Positions 15,958 through 24,738 of a DNA stretch of 39,859 nucleotides are shown one piece after another (the first letter of the stretch is position 1; every line of letters begins with the position of its first letter). A program made the position numbers and the translations under genes. Origin of the DNA: Clostridia bacterium (GTDB lineage: Bacteria > Bacillota > Clostridia > Lachnospirales > Lachnospiraceae); NCBI GenBank assembly GCA_021201905.1, contig JAJQEA010000168.1, positions 1 through 39,859 of the forward strand, in the 5' to 3' direction. The notes under the pieces were generated by a model. That model did not search any database. It was not told the origin of the DNA and worked only from the letters and a program-made list of their open reading frames with translations.

Positions 15958-17054
15958 TGTTTCCTCCTCTCAAGCACCCGGGCCATTTCCCGGATGAGCT
16001 GTTCATTGTCCTGTCTCAGTTTAACACAGATACGGTAATAGGATGAGTCCAGCCCCGGATAATTGGCACAGCTGCGAATCAGTATGCGGCGGCGCAGCAG
16101 CTCCTGGTAAAGACGGCCTTTCTCCAGAGTCCCGTCCTCTTCCCTGTCCCGAAAAAACAGATAATTGGCCTGTGAGGGGTATACCTGAAAGCCCAGGTCC
16201 CGGAGGGCCCCTGAAAGCCTCTCCCGCTCCTCTTTAACCACCTCTTTGGTGTGCTCCACAAAATCCGTCTCCCCAAGGGCCGCTATGCCGGCGCACTGGG
16301 CAGGTCCCGACACGGACCAGGGCTGGCGTACGGCCTGGAGCCGCTCCAGCAGTTCCTCGTCGCCGCACAGGCCGTAGCCCAGCCGCAGCCCGGCCATGGC
16401 GTAGAGCTTTGTAAATGCCTTCAGCACAAACAGATGCTTAAACCGGGCCAGGTAAGGTATGAGGGAATATGATTCCGAAGCATCCAGGAAATCGCAGAAG
16501 CATTCGTCCACCGCCAGGTACGTCCCCAGACGCTCACAGGTATCCGCCAGCTGCCAGGCCTCTTCCTTTTTCACAGGTATTCCTGTGGGATTGTTGGGAT
16601 TGCACAGGAACATCACATCGTAGGGCTCCCCTCTTTCTGCCGCCTCCCGGACACAGCCGCACATCCCTGCCGCGTCCAGGGCAAATCCCCTGTCCTCCCT
16701 GAGATAATAATAGTCGGTCCTGCATCCCACCGACCTCAGGGCCTGTTCATACTCGGAAAAGGCCGGGGCTGTCACCAGCCCGCGCACCGGGCGCAGCGCG
16801 GCTGCCAGGCCGAATATCAAATCAGCTGCCCCGTTTCCGCAGATAATCCATTGTTCCCCCACTCCATGGTGCCTGCCCAGGTAATGTCTCAGCTTTTCAC
16901 ACCGGCTGTCCGGGTACAGGCTGCATACCTCCTGCTCCAGGCAGTCCCTCAGAGCCTGCCTGACCGCCTCCGGCATGCCGAGGGGGTTGATATTGGCTGA
17001 ATAATCCATCTGTATGTCCTGGCTGTATATGTCCCCGCCGTGTTGATATTCCAT
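15930..17054 (-). CDS. cobD: Threonine-phosphate decarboxylase CobD
   Basis: PLP enzyme that makes (R)-1-amino-2-propanol phosphate, the linker of the nucleotide loop; 374 residues. It shows the fold type I features: [11 protein letters not shown] at the start, a glycine-rich GNGAADLIF segment, [17 protein letters not shown] and the PLP-lysine block [17 protein letters not shown]. Two ATG codons are adjacent; I chose the second (17054) because GGAGG is only two bases from the first and five from the second. It sits 55 bases after cbiB, the enzyme that uses its product. Distinction from histidinol-phosphate aminotransferase rests on the motifs plus context. Confidence 0.92.
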   Translation of the reverse strand: MEYQHGGDIYSQDIQMDYSANINPLGMPEAVRQALRDCLEQEVCSLYPDSRCEKLRHYLGRHHGVGEQWIICGNGAADLIFGLAAALRPVRGLVTAPAFSEYEQALRSVGCRTDYYYLREDRGFALDAAGMCGCVREAAERGEPYDVMFLCNPNNPTGIPVKKEEAWQLADTCERLGTYLAVDECFCDFLDASESYSLIPYLARFKHLFVLKAFTKLYAMAGLRLGYGLCGDEELLERLQAVRQPWSVSGPAQCAGIAALGETDFVEHTKEVVKEERERLSGALRDLGFQVYPSQANYLFFRDREEDGTLEKGRLYQELLRRRILIRSCANYPGLDSSYYRICVKLRQDNEQLIREMARVLERRKQCLNIRRQS

Positions 17055-17109
17055 CATAACCTCCGTATGTCCTTTTTACATCTGTCATTCAAAAACGCAC
17101 CGGCTGATA

Positions 17110-18108
17110 TCACAAAAGCAGAATCAGCACAGCCAGCCCAAATATCATCATACCCTCCGAAAAAAACATGAGACGGTTGGCGCGCCGTATGTCCGCCGGT
17201 TCAATTTCCCTATGGTCATCCCCGATATACGGTTTTTTATGGAGAGTTCCGAAATACCATGCATCCCCGGCCAGCCGCAAATGAAGGGCGCCTGCGCAGG
17301 CAGCCTCACCGTGGGCCGAATTAGGGCTGGCATGGCGTTTCCTGTCCCGAAGGAACACCCTGCAGGCATGAGCCCCGTCCATGCCCGGCAGAACCCATGC
17401 CCCCAGAACCATCAGCACACCGGTCAGCCTGGCTGGAACCAGATTAAGAAGGTCGTCCAGCCTGGCTGCAAAGCGCCCGAAGTACAGGTATCTGTCATTT
17501 TTGTATCCCACCATGGAATCCATGGTGTTGACCGCCTTGTACAGCGTGCCTCCTGCAGGCCCCAAAAGAGCCATGAACAAAAAGGGGGCAATGACGCCGT
17601 CAGAGGCATTTTCAGCCACTGTCTCCACTGCCGCCCTGGCAATTCCGCCCTCATCCAGCACCGAGGTATCCCTTCCCACAATCATAGATACGTTGTATCT
17701 GGCCTCCTCTGTGCGGCCTGCCTCCAAGCTGCGGCACACCTTCATGCTCTCTGTATACAGCCCCCTGGCTGCCAGCATGAGACTGCACAGGAACCCCTCT
17801 GCCAGCAGAAGAAGGGCCCAGGCCCAGGCAGGCCACAGATGTTCCGCCACGTCAACGATTGCCCGGGGAACGCACCACCATATTATACACATGGAGGCGG
17901 CAAGGATGACCCCTGCCTGGAGCTGCCCCTTCTTTCCCGTCCCTTCCGCCCATCCTCTGAGCCGCTGTTCCATCCCGGCAATCATGGCTCCCATAAGGCG
18001 CACCGGATGGGGCAGCCACAGAGGATCCCCCATGATCCAGTCAATCGCACATCCCGCCAGCAGGGCCGCACCGTGAAATTTCCATATATCCAGCCACGTC
18101 ATATCCAT
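17110..18108 (-). CDS. cbiB: Adenosylcobinamide-phosphate synthase CbiB
   Basis: Integral membrane enzyme joining adenosylcobyric acid to aminopropanol phosphate; 332 residues with several hydrophobic segments. Family marks are the N-terminal GCAIDWIMGDPLWLPHPVRLMG, ETVAENASDGVIAPFLFMAL, KAVNTMDSMVGYKNDRY and the C-terminal PNSAHGEAACAGALHLRL. A modest AAGG-GG site lies about nine bases before the ATG at 18108. It starts 14 bases after the short cobU-like gene and precedes cobD. Confidence 0.94.
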   Translation of the reverse strand: MDMTWLDIWKFHGAALLAGCAIDWIMGDPLWLPHPVRLMGAMIAGMEQRLRGWAEGTGKKGQLQAGVILAASMCIIWWCVPRAIVDVAEHLWPAWAWALLLLAEGFLCSLMLAARGLYTESMKVCRSLEAGRTEEARYNVSMIVGRDTSVLDEGGIARAAVETVAENASDGVIAPFLFMALLGPAGGTLYKAVNTMDSMVGYKNDRYLYFGRFAARLDDLLNLVPARLTGVLMVLGAWVLPGMDGAHACRVFLRDRKRHASPNSAHGEAACAGALHLRLAGDAWYFGTLHKKPYIGDDHREIEPADIRRANRLMFFSEGMMIFGLAVLILLL

Positions 18109-18122
18109 GTCTACCTACCTTG

Positions 18123-18542
18123 TCATTTAATCCGCATCCCTATCCCGCAGCACACCCACCACACTTCCTCCGCCTCCCCTGCAATCCGGCAGCACAGCCG
18201 TCCGTTCTCCTCCCGGTACAGGCGTTCAAAGGCATCTGCGGGCACAATGCCGCAGCCTGTCTCGTCGGTAACCAGAACACGGTCCTCTGGTCCGGCAAGC
18301 AGCTCCTTAAGAAGCTGTTCCGTGACCGGTCCATCAGGTTCACGGCCCCAGGGACCCACGCTTTCCTCCATCACCCGCCTGACAAAGAGCTGGAAATCAC
18401 GGCAGAACCTGCCCTCCATAAATTCCTCCCAGGAAGCCTCCGCTCCCTCTGTCCAGACAACGGGTTCCCTATCCGGTCCCCCCAGGTACTGCCTGACGAA
18501 CTCCCTCTTTCCCTGGGAGCTTCCCCCTGTCACCAAAATCAT
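18123..18542 (-). CDS. Short CobU-like P-loop protein
   Basis: 139 residues, about 40 fewer than typical CobU. It has the CobU-type P-loop TGGSSQGKREF at the start and a C-terminal half matching the family closely: VLVTDETGCGIVPAD, then a GRLCCRIAGEAEEVWWV stretch and CCGIGMRIK. The central part with the HRxxR motif, whose His carries GMP in CobU, is absent. It might keep kinase-like nucleotide binding but should not act as guanylyltransferase. The true start is the ATG at 18542, with AGGAGG nine bases upstream inside the end of cobS. A full cobU lies two genes earlier, so this is a diverged paralogue of unknown role. Confidence 0.75.
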   Translation of the reverse strand: MILVTGGSSQGKREFVRQYLGGPDREPVVWTEGAEASWEEFMEGRFCRDFQLFVRRVMEESVGPWGREPDGPVTEQLLKELLAGPEDRVLVTDETGCGIVPADAFERLYREENGRLCCRIAGEAEEVWWVCCGIGMRIK

Positions 18543-18544
18543 TC

Positions 18545-19378
18545 CTACATTCCTCCTAGTAAGCCTGCCTTTAAAAGGACTGCGGCCGCCGCCAGTCCAA
18601 TCAGTTCGCATACCTGCAAAAAGCATCCGGCCAAATCCCCGGTCACTCCGCCAAACTGTTTCACAGACATCCTGTAATACCATATAAACACGGCCAGGTA
18701 GGCTATAAGCAGGACTACGGCCAATACCCCCGCCCCGGGGCAGCCCATCCGGGCGGCTGCAGCCCCTGCTCCCAGGCAAATAAGCATCCACAAAAGCAGG
18801 ACTATGCTATCCGTCTTTTTTTTCGCTGCTCCGCCAAATCCGGCTGCCAGGCCCTGCTTTTTGGCCTGGGGAAATGTGACCACGGAAAGGCCGCTGAAGG
18901 CCCGCTCCATCACAAACACAAGGCAGGGAACCCCATAAAGAAAATATCTGTCCCCCACGTCCTCCCTCAGGATAAGGGACAGGTATTCATAAAAAACTCC
19001 CAGATACAGCATCATGTAAACACCAAAGGAAATAACCGCAAAGGCTCCCAGGTGCAGGTCCTTCAATATCTCCAGCTTTCTGCTTCTGTCACCATAGGAA
19101 TGGACGGCATCCATGGTATCCATAAAACCGTCCATGTGAATGCCTCCGGTTACCAGCAGGGGAAGGGCTGCCCCGGTGAGGGCCCCAGCGGCCACAGACA
19201 AATGCAGCACATCCAGGGCAAGATAGAGCCAAAGGCCCAGGGCCGCACCCTGGGCGAGCCCCACCAGAGGGAAAAAGCACATGACGTAGCGCATACGCTC
19301 TTTTGTCCACTCCACGTTGGGCATAGGTATCTTGGAATACATAGAAACCGCTATGATACAGGAATAAAGTCCGTTCAT
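18545..19378 (-). CDS. cobS: Adenosylcobinamide-GDP ribazoletransferase CobS
   Basis: Membrane cobalamin synthase joining adenosylcobinamide-GDP with alpha-ribazole (phosphate); 277 residues and about six or seven hydrophobic segments. The signature GGIHMDGFMDTMDAV is intact, as is the C-terminal QFGGVTGDLAGCFLQ block. Its ATG overlaps the stop of cobU as ATGA, and its own stop lies 2 bases before the start of the short cobU-like gene, so the three are probably coupled. Confidence 0.95.
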   Translation of the reverse strand: MNGLYSCIIAVSMYSKIPMPNVEWTKERMRYVMCFFPLVGLAQGAALGLWLYLALDVLHLSVAAGALTGAALPLLVTGGIHMDGFMDTMDAVHSYGDRSRKLEILKDLHLGAFAVISFGVYMMLYLGVFYEYLSLILREDVGDRYFLYGVPCLVFVMERAFSGLSVVTFPQAKKQGLAAGFGGAAKKKTDSIVLLLWMLICLGAGAAAARMGCPGAGVLAVVLLIAYLAVFIWYYRMSVKQFGGVTGDLAGCFLQVCELIGLAAAAVLLKAGLLGGM

Positions 19379-20031
19379 TCTCCCTGAAACTCCCTTCTTA
19401 TGAAGTCTCTCCCAGCCGCCGCCTGTCCTGAGATGGGCTTCCAGGGCACGGGAATGCCGTAAACCACCTCCACCACCCGGTCCGCGGCAGATGCCAGCTT
19501 CTGATTCAGACAGCCCATGAGACGGATATACTCCATTGTCTCAGGTCCGTAACCGATTCCATCCCGGTCCACCTCATTGGTGACAATCACCATATCCCGA
19601 ACCTGTCCGGCCAGGGAAAGGATGTCCCCTGCAATCTTATGGGACAGGTATGGGATCGGACTGCCCTGCTGCTCTCCTGCCTTGGCTTCCCCTGTCCCCG
19701 CTTTCTCTGTCTCCTTCTCCTTAAACATCTCATTGGCAGCCAGGTTGGATACGCACTCCAGCAAAAGAGCCCGGTCTGCCCGGGATGAAGCGCCTGAACC
19801 GTCCTCGTATTCTTCCAGCATCACCCCACCCACATCCCGGGGCTTTTCGATGGTGATGAATCCCTTTCCCTTTCGGAGCATGCGGTGGCGCTCCACCTTA
19901 TCCCTTCCCTCTTTTCCATATGCGATCATGGTAGCCACATAAAAACGGCGGGAACAGGAGGAGTCCAGAATAAGCCCTTCTGCGTATTCTGATTTTCCGC
20001 TGCCGCTTCCGCCTGTCACCAGAGTAATCAT
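19375..20031 (-). CDS. cobU: Adenosylcobinamide kinase/guanylyltransferase CobU
   Basis: Phosphorylates adenosylcobinamide and transfers GMP to it; 218 residues. It has the P-loop TGGSGSGKSEYAE, RRFYVATMIAYGKEGRDKVERHRMLR with the guanylylated His, FITIEKPRDV, and VIVTNEV. Compared with common CobU it has an insert rich in Glu/Lys/Gly near 115-135 and an altered segment after NEV (DRDGIGYGPET in place of GSGIVPEN). The ATG at 20031 is chosen because AGGAG lies about eight bases upstream; the frame stays open for 27 more codons. It follows cobT by 40 bases. Confidence 0.9.
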   Translation of the reverse strand: MITLVTGGSGSGKSEYAEGLILDSSCSRRFYVATMIAYGKEGRDKVERHRMLRKGKGFITIEKPRDVGGVMLEEYEDGSGASSRADRALLLECVSNLAANEMFKEKETEKAGTGEAKAGEQQGSPIPYLSHKIAGDILSLAGQVRDMVIVTNEVDRDGIGYGPETMEYIRLMGCLNQKLASAADRVVEVVYGIPVPWKPISGQAAAGRDFIRREFQGE

Positions 20032-20071
20032 CCTTGGTCTCCTATCTTCATGATATCCTGTTAATCCCCGA

Positions 20072-21130
20072 TCACACCAGATGCTCATATGCATCCACAT
20101 GGATCTCGTCAAAGCTGCTCATCCGGGTATACACAGACGCCGCCATATCCAAAAGCGGAAACAGGGCCGCCGCCCCTGTGCCCTCCCCCAGACACATTCC
20201 CGCGGAAATAGCTGGTTTAAGGCCAAGGGCATCCAGAACCATTGCCCCGGCAGGCTCGGCTGAAACGTGGGAGGCCAGCAGATACTCCTTTACATCCGGG
20301 CAGATCCGGACGGCTGCCAGAGCAGCCGCCCCTGTTATGAGTCCGTCCAGCACCACCGGCAGGCCACAGGCCGCGCACCCGATGTAAAAGCCGGTCAGGG
20401 CCGCCAAATCAAAACCGCCCACCTTGGACAGCGCGTCCACCGGCTCCTCTCCAGACGGCTTGCGGATGCGGATTCCTTCCCTTATGACCTGCACCTTGCA
20501 GTTGTAACCAGCTGTGGTCAGACCGGCCCCACGGCCCGTCACCCGTTGGGGGTCCATATCCAGAAGCACAGAAAGAAGGGCGCTGCTGGTAGTGGTATTA
20601 CCGATTCCCATTTCCCCGGAGCCGGCCAGCACATAGCCCCTTTCTTTCAGTTCCGCGGCCATTTCTGCTCCTGCCTCCATGGCCTTCACTGTTTCCTCCC
20701 TGGTCATGGCAGGCGCCTCCAGGAAATCCTTTGTCCCATATGCCACTTTACGGTTCACCACGCCGGGAACCGCGTCGCGGCAGGCCATGCCCACATCCAC
20801 GGGAATCACGTCGGCTCCCGCCTGACGGGCCATAAGGCATACACATGAATTTCCCTGAGCCATGTTCCCCGCCACAATGGCGGTAACCTCCTGACCGGTC
20901 TGGGTCACCCCTTCCTTTACAACGCCGTTATCCCCACACATGACCACTATGGCCCTGGGGCGCAGGCTGACTGCCAGGCTGCCGGAGGCCGCAGCTATGC
21001 GTATGATATCCTCCTCCAGGACTCCCAGACTTCCCAAAGGCTTGGCCACCTGGTCCCAGCGCTGCTTTGCCTGTTTCCTGAGGACCTGGCTGACCGGCTT
21101 AACGCTCCCGATTGCTTCCTTCAATGTCAT
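20072..21130 (-). CDS. cobT: Nicotinate-nucleotide--dimethylbenzimidazole phosphoribosyltransferase CobT
   Basis: Makes alpha-ribazole phosphate from the lower-ligand base and nicotinate mononucleotide; 352 residues, family-normal. Conserved blocks are KPLGSLGVLE, VMCGDNGVVKEGVTQ, GEMGIGNTTTSSALL, GRGAGLTTAGY and GEGTGAAALFPLL with the catalytic Glu. The ATG at 21130 overlaps the cbiA stop as ATGA and has AAAGGAG eight bases upstream. The lower ligand actually used cannot be told from the sequence. Confidence 0.95.
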   Translation of the reverse strand: MTLKEAIGSVKPVSQVLRKQAKQRWDQVAKPLGSLGVLEEDIIRIAAASGSLAVSLRPRAIVVMCGDNGVVKEGVTQTGQEVTAIVAGNMAQGNSCVCLMARQAGADVIPVDVGMACRDAVPGVVNRKVAYGTKDFLEAPAMTREETVKAMEAGAEMAAELKERGYVLAGSGEMGIGNTTTSSALLSVLLDMDPQRVTGRGAGLTTAGYNCKVQVIREGIRIRKPSGEEPVDALSKVGGFDLAALTGFYIGCAACGLPVVLDGLITGAAALAAVRICPDVKEYLLASHVSAEPAGAMVLDALGLKPAISAGMCLGEGTGAAALFPLLDMAASVYTRMSSFDEIHVDAYEHLV

Positions 21131-22635
21131 AGCTTGTGCTCCTTTCCATATTCCACACACTGTCCGGCAAAGCTTTGGACCAGCTCGGGGCAGGAGGGAT
21201 AGTAGAGATGGGGGAATCCGGCCATCACCCGCTTCACTGTCCTCATGCAGGGCCAGCAACGGCTGCCGGTTGGCTTGACCGCTGTCATGCAAAATTCATC
21301 CTCCCCGCACCCGCAGTCCCAGTAGTGAAATTCATGGCCTTTTATCTCTGCCCCCTCCCGTAGAAAGGGAAGGCTGCCATTGGGCCGCAGGGTTATGTAT
21401 CCGAACCTGCCGGTTTTTCCGGCCCTGTATCCACGGCCCCCAAAAACGCCTGCCATAGGATAATCCACTCCGTCCGCCCCCTCCAGACGGTCCAGCAGAT
21501 AGAGATACCCGCCGCACTCCGCCAGAATGGGCATCCCGGAACCGACCGCCGCAGCCACCGAATCCCGCATGGTCCTGTTGGCCGCCAGGGCCCTCCCATG
21601 GTTTTCAGGATAACCTCCCCCCAGAATCAGCCCGTCCAGTCCCTCCGGCAGTTCCTTCTGATGAAGGGGGCTAAAATAAACAAGCTCAGCTCCGGCCTGT
21701 TCCATGGCCCTTAGATTGTCCTCATAATAAAAACAAAAGGCCTCATCCCTGGCAATCCCCAGGCGAAAACGCGGTGCCATACCTGCCTCCGGCCGGACCA
21801 GCGCCTCCCTGTCACAGCCCTCCGCGTCAGCGGCAATCCTCAAAAGCGTTTCCCACTCCAAATTCTCATCCATCCGGTCCGCCAGCTGTTCCAGCTGCTC
21901 CCTGATTCCATCTATCTCATCCGGAAGCACCAGTCCCAGATGACGGCTTCCCATCTGAAGGAATTTCAGATCGGGCAGATACCCTATGACCGGAAGCTGA
22001 AACCGTTCCTCCACCATGGGTTTCAGGCGGTTATATATCATGGGAGACATGCGGTTGAAAAAAACGCCTCTTATATTACGAGTTTTTTTCTCACGATAAT
22101 TTTTCTCATTTATTTTACATCCACTCTCACGGAAGTATTCCTCTCCCATGCCCGGCATGCATTCCACATCACAGCCTGCTTTGTTGTGAGTTTTTTTCTC
22201 ATAATCCACGCTTGCCGCCCCATCATACTCCAAAAAACCCTGAATCAAAGCCATCAGCGATAAGCTGGCTCCTCTTCCATCCACCACCAGAATGGCCGGA
22301 AGTCCAAGAATAGTTCCAATCTCAAAGGAACTCCCCTGAAGGGACACGCCTCCCAGGCCGTCAAAATATCCCATGACCCCTTCCGCCACCACAAAATGGT
22401 CTTTCATGCTCCGGAACAGCTTCTGTCTCATATGTGTCCCGGTCTCAAAGAAACTGTCCAGGTTTCCATTTTCCACTCCCAGAACCCTGCGGTGGAACAG
22501 GCCGTCAATATAATCCGGTCCGCACTTGAATGCAGCCGGATTATATCCCTTTCTCTTGAGAAGGGCCAGCAGGCCGCAGGTTACCATGGTCTTGCCGCTT
22601 CCGCTTCCCGGAGCCGCTATCATAACTCCTGCCAT
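21127..22635 (-). CDS. cbiA: Cobyrinate a,c-diamide synthase CbiA
   Basis: ATP/glutamine-dependent amidation of side chains a and c of cobyrinate; 502 residues, longer than the usual 450-460. The N-terminal ATPase has APGSGSGKT and KCGPDYIDGLFH; the C-terminal glutaminase has ILAECGGYLYL with the Cys nucleophile, and GHEFHYW with the His. Residues 146-181 are a hydrophilic, AT-rich insert bounded by a 14-base direct repeat, sitting just before IRGVFFNRMSP where the family normally has a short loop. The ATG at 22635 has GGGGGAG upstream and overlaps the end of cbiET by 16 bases; its stop overlaps cobT. Confidence 0.93.
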   Translation of the reverse strand: MAGVMIAAPGSGSGKTMVTCGLLALLKRKGYNPAAFKCGPDYIDGLFHRRVLGVENGNLDSFFETGTHMRQKLFRSMKDHFVVAEGVMGYFDGLGGVSLQGSSFEIGTILGLPAILVVDGRGASLSLMALIQGFLEYDGAASVDYEKKTHNKAGCDVECMPGMGEEYFRESGCKINEKNYREKKTRNIRGVFFNRMSPMIYNRLKPMVEERFQLPVIGYLPDLKFLQMGSRHLGLVLPDEIDGIREQLEQLADRMDENLEWETLLRIAADAEGCDREALVRPEAGMAPRFRLGIARDEAFCFYYEDNLRAMEQAGAELVYFSPLHQKELPEGLDGLILGGGYPENHGRALAANRTMRDSVAAAVGSGMPILAECGGYLYLLDRLEGADGVDYPMAGVFGGRGYRAGKTGRFGYITLRPNGSLPFLREGAEIKGHEFHYWDCGCGEDEFCMTAVKPTGSRCWPCMRTVKRVMAGFPHLYYPSCPELVQSFAGQCVEYGKEHKL

Positions 22636-23918
22636 TGTATCTCTCCCCCGTCGTCCTTTGGGTCCTGCATGACCGCCACATATACCGGGTTCTGCGCCTT
22701 TGGCATATGGTAGCTTCCCACCGTATCCACGGGAGCCGCCCATACCTGGGTTATCTCTCCTGTGGCGAATTCAAATTCCTTCATACACGCCAGAATCTCA
22801 CCCACTGTCTCCAGTGTAATGGCATTGGCCACGATTCTCACATGGGGATTGGTGTCCAACAGGGATGCCACGATTTCACGCATATGGCCGCCGCTTCCGC
22901 CGATAAAGGCGTGGGTGGGCGGCTCCAGTCCCTCCATGACCTCAGGCGCTTCGCCTTCCACAATGTGAAATCCCATCCAGCTTCCGTGGAACTTCTGGCA
23001 GTTGGATTCAATGAGCTGCAGGGCTTCCCTGTTCCGCTCAATGGCATACACCTGGCCGTTTCCGCCCCGCTTGCGTATCTCCATTCCCATTTCCACCGCC
23101 ACGGATCCGGTGCCGGCCCCGATATCATAGCACACGGCCTGGGCGCCGATACAAAGCTTCTCCAGGGATATCCTGCGCACCTCCTTTTTTGTCATGGGAA
23201 CCTGGCCCCGGATATAGTCCTCATCCCCGGGACCGGGCTGTGGATAAAGCTGTCCTTCCGCCGCCTCTGTATTCTCCACCAGAATACAGGCCAGGCCGCC
23301 AAAGGGAAGGCGCTCGTCCTCCATTAAAAGCTCGGCAGGAGTCATTGCCCAGGCAATGCGTTCATCCTCATATGAAAAATTTTCTCCGGCCCATAGGGTC
23401 ACGTTGCTCATTCCGCTGCTGACCAGCTGGCGGCACAAATCCGGCACGCTGCCGGCTCCGCCCAACAGGATAAAGCAGCTCCCAAAGTTTCGGATATGGG
23501 CAACCACATCGCAGTCCCGTCCATGGCTGCTGACCGGGTGGACATTCTGCCAGCTCTTTCCCAGCCTGGCGCAGAAATAGGACAGGCTGGACACACCCGG
23601 CACAAATTCCACGTCCCATCCTTCCCGTATAAATGCCTTGGCCGCCGCCTCGGCCCCGCTGTAAAAGCCGGTGTCTCCCGACAGCACCAGGGCTGCCTCA
23701 TCCCACCGGAAGCTGCCCAGCCACTGCACCATCTCACTTGGCTTATAGGCGGAAAATATGCGCTTCTTATCGGTGTAGGCGCTGACGCTGTCCAGCATCC
23801 GGTCCGCCCCCATCACCACCTGGGCTGCCTCCAGGCAATCCATTGCCCGGCCCGTCAGCTGATCCTCTCCCCCCATTCCTATGCCTACCAGATATACGAT
23901 TGGCCTTAAATCATCCAT
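22620..23918 (-). CDS. cbiET: Cobalt-precorrin-7/6B methyltransferase CbiE-CbiT fusion
   Basis: Bifunctional enzyme equivalent to CobL: the N-terminal CbiE part (about 1-205) methylates C5 and the C-terminal CbiT part (about 215-432) methylates C15 and decarboxylates the C12 acetate. The first half has the tetrapyrrole methylase pattern VYLVGIGMGGEDQLT, LSGDTGFYSGA and VPGVSSLSYFCARLG; the second has VPMTKKEVR and the SAM loop DIGAGTGSVAVEMG, then GGSGGHMREI. I use the ATG at 23918, because AAAGGAAG is close upstream; a start seven codons earlier lies within the end of cbiJ. It overlaps cbiJ by 8 bases and cbiA by 16. Confidence 0.94.
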   Translation of the reverse strand: MDDLRPIVYLVGIGMGGEDQLTGRAMDCLEAAQVVMGADRMLDSVSAYTDKKRIFSAYKPSEMVQWLGSFRWDEAALVLSGDTGFYSGAEAAAKAFIREGWDVEFVPGVSSLSYFCARLGKSWQNVHPVSSHGRDCDVVAHIRNFGSCFILLGGAGSVPDLCRQLVSSGMSNVTLWAGENFSYEDERIAWAMTPAELLMEDERLPFGGLACILVENTEAAEGQLYPQPGPGDEDYIRGQVPMTKKEVRRISLEKLCIGAQAVCYDIGAGTGSVAVEMGMEIRKRGGNGQVYAIERNREALQLIESNCQKFHGSWMGFHIVEGEAPEVMEGLEPPTHAFIGGSGGHMREIVASLLDTNPHVRIVANAITLETVGEILACMKEFEFATGEITQVWAAPVDTVGSYHMPKAQNPVYVAVMQDPKDDGGEIQWQEL

Positions 23919-24738
23919 ATATGCTTCCTTTCTTTTCATGGTCCATCCACTCCTCCAGCTGTCCCTTTATCTCATCCAAGGATAAGCCTTCCCCGCTGCC
24001 CGGCCGGTCAATCACCACGGCCGCGGCACCGGCCCTGCGCGCTGCCTTTATCTTTTCCGAAAAGCCTCCTGCCGCGCCGCCGTCCTTGGTCACCAGATAA
24101 GCGCATCCGTATTCCCTGAGCTGCGCCAGATTCATTTCCTCTGAAAAAGGCCCCTGCATGGCAATGATATGGCGGCCCTCAAATCCCAGACTCCTGCACT
24201 GGGCCACGGCCTCCTCTGAGGGCAGGACCCTGGCATAAATTCTCTGCCCATAATCCCTTATCCTTGTGTACGAGCTTAGCTCCTTGCTGCCCGTTGTCAC
24301 CAGAATATTTCCCGTCACAGAGGACAGCCAGGTGACCGCCGCCTCCACATCCGGCATATGGATTACCCCCGCATCCGGCCGTCTGTCCCCGGCACCGGGC
24401 TCGCGCAGGCACCTCATAAGCCGCAGTCCCTTTCTTCCGGCACAGGCAAGCCTTATATTTCGGGTTACCTCCACCGCATATGGATGGGTGGCGTCAATGA
24501 CCAGTTCCGGCCCCAGCTCGTCAAACATCTGCTCCATTTCCGTGACGTCCAGACGCCCCTGGCGTATCTCCATGCATCCGGCCTGGTCGGGCCTGCATAT
24601 ATCCTCCAGCAAATCCCTTCCATACCCCGTAGCCACACAGATAACAAAGGGCTGGTGAAGCTCCTGCAGGTATTCCGCCAGCAGCCTGCCCTCCGTGGTC
24701 CCGGCAAACAGTACAATATTCCTCCTAATTTCCGTCAT
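23911..24738 (-). CDS. cbiJ: Cobalt-precorrin-6A reductase CbiJ
   Basis: NAD(P)H-dependent reduction of the corrin macrocycle, the CobK/CbiJ family; 275 residues. The Rossmann start NIVLFAGTTEGRLLAEYL is clear, followed by VIDATHPYAVEVTRNI, LVTTGSKELSSY, GRHIIAMQGPFSEEMN and YLVTKDGGAAGGFSEKI. The ATG at 24738 lies 14 bases inside the end of the cbiF-cbiH fusion, with GAGG about eight bases upstream. CobK and CbiJ cannot be separated by sequence alone; the anaerobic name follows from the cbiD and cbiG neighbours. Confidence 0.93.
   Translation of the reverse strand: MTEIRRNIVLFAGTTEGRLLAEYLQELHQPFVICVATGYGRDLLEDICRPDQAGCMEIRQGRLDVTEMEQMFDELGPELVIDATHPYAVEVTRNIRLACAGRKGLRLMRCLREPGAGDRRPDAGVIHMPDVEAAVTWLSSVTGNILVTTGSKELSSYTRIRDYGQRIYARVLPSEEAVAQCRSLGFEGRHIIAMQGPFSEEMNLAQLREYGCAYLVTKDGGAAGGFSEKIKAARRAGAAAVVIDRPGSGEGLSLDEIKGQLEEWMDHEKKGSIYG

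Noticed and set aside
17212..18687. 491-codon open frame on the plus strand opposite cbiB and the cobU-like gene
   Set aside because: It is antisense to clearly identified enzymes, rich in Pro/Ser/His/Arg as expected of a GC-rich shadow frame, and has no start signal.
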